Shown here in pieces: positions 25,307 to 27,292 of a stretch of DNA of 27,292 nucleotides. Each line of letters opens with the position of its first letter. Within the stretch, counting starts at the first letter, position 1. The notes beneath the pieces were generated by a model. That model was not told where the DNA came from and ran no database searches. It was given only the letters and a program-made list of their open reading frames with translations. The DNA lies in contig CACZSX010000079.1 of NCBI GenBank assembly GCA_902783915.1, positions 1 through 27,292 on the forward strand, given 5' to 3'. The position numbers and the translations under genes are program-made. This stretch comes from an uncultured Erysipelotrichaceae bacterium. Its GTDB lineage: Bacteria > Bacillota_I > Bacilli_A > RF39 > UBA660.

Positions 25307-25348
25307 AATATCACCTAAAAAATCATTTAATAATACTATTATTAGTAT

Positions 25349-25376
25349 ATTATAACTATGTAAAATATTCAAGCAA
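25349..25376 (-). promoter_or_regulatory. Promoter of the flippase-glycosyltransferase unit
   Basis: A perfect TATAAT (25349-25354) lies 16 bp after TTGCTT (25371-25376) on the minus strand, about 43 bp before the flippase start. Confidence 0.5.
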
Positions 25377-25399
25377 ATGCCCATATATAGGCATTTTTT
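25375..25399 (+). terminator. Hairpin with T-run on the plus strand
   Basis: AAATGCC and GGCATTT pair around an 8-base loop, followed by T's in the plus direction. No plus-strand gene ends here, so it could block antisense transcription or be a minus-strand secondary hairpin behind the phosphoketolase terminator. It overlaps the flippase -35 box. Confidence 0.45.
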
Positions 25400-25401
25400 G
25401 A

Positions 25402-25430
25402 CACAAAAAAAGGAATATGTTATTCCTTTT
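25402..25430 (-). terminator. Terminator of the phosphoketolase gene
   Basis: AAAAGGAAT (25408-25416) and ATTCCTTTT (25422-25430) pair around a 5-base loop with a long T-run on the minus strand. The stem begins at the stop codon of the phosphoketolase gene. Confidence 0.8.
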
Positions 25431-27292
25431 AATTCCACTTCCAATTTTTTACTTCAGGCATATCTTCACCATATTCAGTAATATATTGTTTATGTTCTAC
25501 TAATTTATCTTTACACCATTGATTTAAATTTGCTCTTTTATCTCCTAGTTTATCAAGATATTTTAATGCATCCATTACTAAGTGATATCTATCTAATTCG
25601 TTTTGAACTCTCATATCAAATGGTGTTGTAATTGTACCTTCTTCAATATATCCATGTACATGTAGATTCTTATTATTTCTTCTATATGTTAATTGATGTA
25701 TTAACGATGCATATCCATGGAATGCAAATATAATTGGTTTATCTTTAGTAAATAACATATCATATTCTTCTTCAGTAAGTCCATGTGGATGTTTTGTATT
25801 TGATTCTAATTTCATTAAATCAGCTACATTAATTACTCTTATTTTAAGTTCAGGGAATTTATCTCTTAATATTGATACTGCTGCAAGAGTTTCTAAAGTT
25901 GGTGTATCCCCTGCACATGCCATAACTACATCCGGTTCTGAATCTCTATCATTACTTGCCCAATCCCATATACCAATACCTTGTGTACAATGTTTAACAG
26001 CTTCTTCCATAGATAACCATTGTGGACGAGGATGTTTACTTGCTACTATTACATTAATATAATTTTTACTCTTTATACAATGATCAAAGCAAGATAATAA
26101 ACAGTTTGTATCAGCGGGTAAATACATTCTTACTATATCAGATTTTTTAGTTACCAAGTGATTTAAGAACCCCGGATCTTGATGTGTATATCCATTATGA
26201 TCTTGTTGCCAAATATGACTTGTTAATACATAATTTAATGATGCAATTTCTCTTCTCCAAGGAAGTTCACTAGTTACTTTTAACCATTTCGCATGTTGAG
26301 AAGCCATCGAATCAACTATTCTTACAAATGCTTCATAACTATGGAAGAATCCATGTCTTCCAGTTAATAAATATGCTTCTAACATACCTTCACACATATG
26401 CTCAGACAAATATGAATCTATTACTCTTCCATCATTATCTAAAAATTCATCATAATCAAATCTATTACCATTCCATTGTCTACTTGTTACATCAAACATA
26501 TAATTAAGTCTATTAGATAAAGCTTCATCTGGTCCAAATACTCTAAAGTTTCTACTATCTTCATTTAATTTAATTAGATCTTTTACATATTTGCCTAATT
26601 CCCTCATATCTTCTGCAATTTCTTTTCCATGTTCTGTAACTTTAATACCATAAGTCCTAAAATCTGGAGTTCTTAATTCTTTTAATAATTTGCCACCATT
26701 AGCATGTGGATTAGAACCCATTCTTTTATCACCTTTTGGTACTACACTAAGAATTTCTTCTATTGGATGTCCTTCTTTATCAAATAATTCTTCTGGATGA
26801 TAACTTTTTAACCATTCTTCTAATATTGGAATGTTTTTGGAAGTTTCATCTATTGCAATAGGTACTTGATGCGCTCTAAAAGTACCTTCTATTATTTTAC
26901 CATCTACTTCTTTAGGACCCGTCCATCCTTTTTTAGTTTTTAATATAATCATAGGCCATATTGGTCTTTTTGTATCATCTTTTTCTCTAGCATCTTTCCA
27001 AATTTTTTTAATCATCTCTATACATTTATCTAAAGTAGATGCCATTTTCTCATGCATATCATACATATCTACACCATCTACTATGAATGGATGATATCCA
27101 CAGCCCTTAAAGAAAGATAATAATTCTTCTTCACTAATTCTTGCAAATATAGTAGGGTTAGCAATCTTATAACCATTTAAATGTAGTATTGGAAGTACTG
27201 CACCATCAGTCTTTGGATTAATAAATTTATTACCATGCCAACTTGTAGCAAGTGGTCCTGTTTCTGCTTCACCATCACCAACAACACAGGCA
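25429..27292 (-). CDS. xfp: Phosphoketolase (xylulose-5-phosphate/fructose-6-phosphate), 5' end outside window
   Basis: The frame is open from the right edge and ends at TAA 25429, giving about 620 C-terminal residues of a family usually near 800. An internal ATG at 27066 is not the start, because coding continues upstream with the thiamine-diphosphate binding signature GDGEAETGPLATSWHG. Further family segments are SHIWQQDHNGYTHQDPG in the middle domain and ACAGDTPTLETLAA in the C-terminal part. The enzyme cleaves xylulose-5-P (and often fructose-6-P) with phosphate to acetyl phosphate plus a triose or tetrose phosphate, feeding ATP synthesis through acetate kinase. It is cytoplasmic. It points to heterofermentative or pentose-based energy metabolism. 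It has its own terminator and no evident link to the neighbouring envelope genes. Confidence 0.96.
   Translation of the reverse strand, partial: ACVVGDGEAETGPLATSWHGNKFINPKTDGAVLPILHLNGYKIANPTIFARISEEELLSFFKGCGYHPFIVDGVDMYDMHEKMASTLDKCIEMIKKIWKDAREKDDTKRPIWPMIILKTKKGWTGPKEVDGKIIEGTFRAHQVPIAIDETSKNIPILEEWLKSYHPEELFDKEGHPIEEILSVVPKGDKRMGSNPHANGGKLLKELRTPDFRTYGIKVTEHGKEIAEDMRELGKYVKDLIKLNEDSRNFRVFGPDEALSNRLNYMFDVTSRQWNGNRFDYDEFLDNDGRVIDSYLSEHMCEGMLEAYLLTGRHGFFHSYEAFVRIVDSMASQHAKWLKVTSELPWRREIASLNYVLTSHIWQQDHNGYTHQDPGFLNHLVTKKSDIVRMYLPADTNCLLSCFDHCIKSKNYINVIVASKHPRPQWLSMEEAVKHCTQGIGIWDWASNDRDSEPDVVMACAGDTPTLETLAAVSILRDKFPELKIRVINVADLMKLESNTKHPHGLTEEEYDMLFTKDKPIIFAFHGYASLIHQLTYRRNNKNLHVHGYIEEGTITTPFDMRVQNELDRYHLVMDALKYLDKLGDKRANLNQWCKDKLVEHKQYITEYGEDMPEVKNWKWN

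Noticed and set aside
1..27292. tRNA or rRNA genes
   Set aside because: No cloverleaf-like sequence or GC-rich conserved stretch was noticed; large serine recombinase insertion here is in a protein gene, not a tRNA.

Overview
The window is strongly AT-rich, uses the standard bacterial code (TGA is a stop, for example at 344-346) and has Firmicutes-type Shine-Dalgarno sites, mostly variants of AGGTGAT placed tightly before the start codon. Peptidoglycan genes (mraY, ftsW, a class B PBP, a MurJ-like flippase, an L,D-transpeptidase) plus a phosphoketolase suggest a small-genome, low-GC, gut-type Bacilli (formerly Mollicutes/Tenericutes) that keeps a cell wall. That placement is inference; there is no rRNA here. 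No gene-free stretch exceeds 300 bases.

Layout. 1-1006: two overlapping secreted/membrane proteins of unknown function. 1123-1935 (+): lipoprotein L,D-transpeptidase. 1938-3643: small proteins of unknown function, mostly membrane-associated. 3633-8329 (-): FAD dehydrogenase, ftsW, mraY and the C-terminal half of a class B penicillin-binding protein. About 8315-20548: a 12,234-bp mobile element. 20528-21427 (-): the N-terminal half of the same PBP, followed upstream by a prepilin, mntP, a GT4 glycosyltransferase, a MurJ/SpoVB-type flippase and a 5'-truncated phosphoketolase.

The main discovery is the mobile element. It splits the PBP gene exactly in the codons of the catalytic SxxK motif (STFK). 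The N-half ends STFK-NDDTI-stop and the C-half begins MVATFK-II. Removing 12,234 bp between two TT dinucleotides restores one open 633-residue PBP with SxxK, SxN, KTG and a PASTA domain. Joining the element ends gives an attP-like site with 9-bp inverted repeats exactly 10 bp either side of TT, as expected for a large serine recombinase. The element encodes a SHOCT-like 47-aa protein, that recombinase (apparently with a non-canonical start codon), and an operon for a SipW/TasA-type surface system: a TasA-like subunit, a Big_2 anchor protein, an ER-type signal peptidase, a second TasA-like protein, and a 2130-aa protein with InlB-type repeats, Big_2 domains, two beta-helices and a C-terminal extracytoplasmic Cys-phosphatase domain (HCTIGTDRTG). 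No conjugation, capsid or replication genes are present.

How the parts may work together (inference): while integrated, the element inactivates the PBP of the division/cell-wall cluster and adds a surface filament and adhesin-phosphatase; excision would restore the PBP precisely. The recombinase lies co-directionally downstream of the PBP promoter with no visible terminator between, so PBP transcription may feed its own repair. The element could therefore be a reversible switch between wall synthesis (division or sporulation) and a surface-decorated state, or a simple parasite in a gene dispensable in part of the population.
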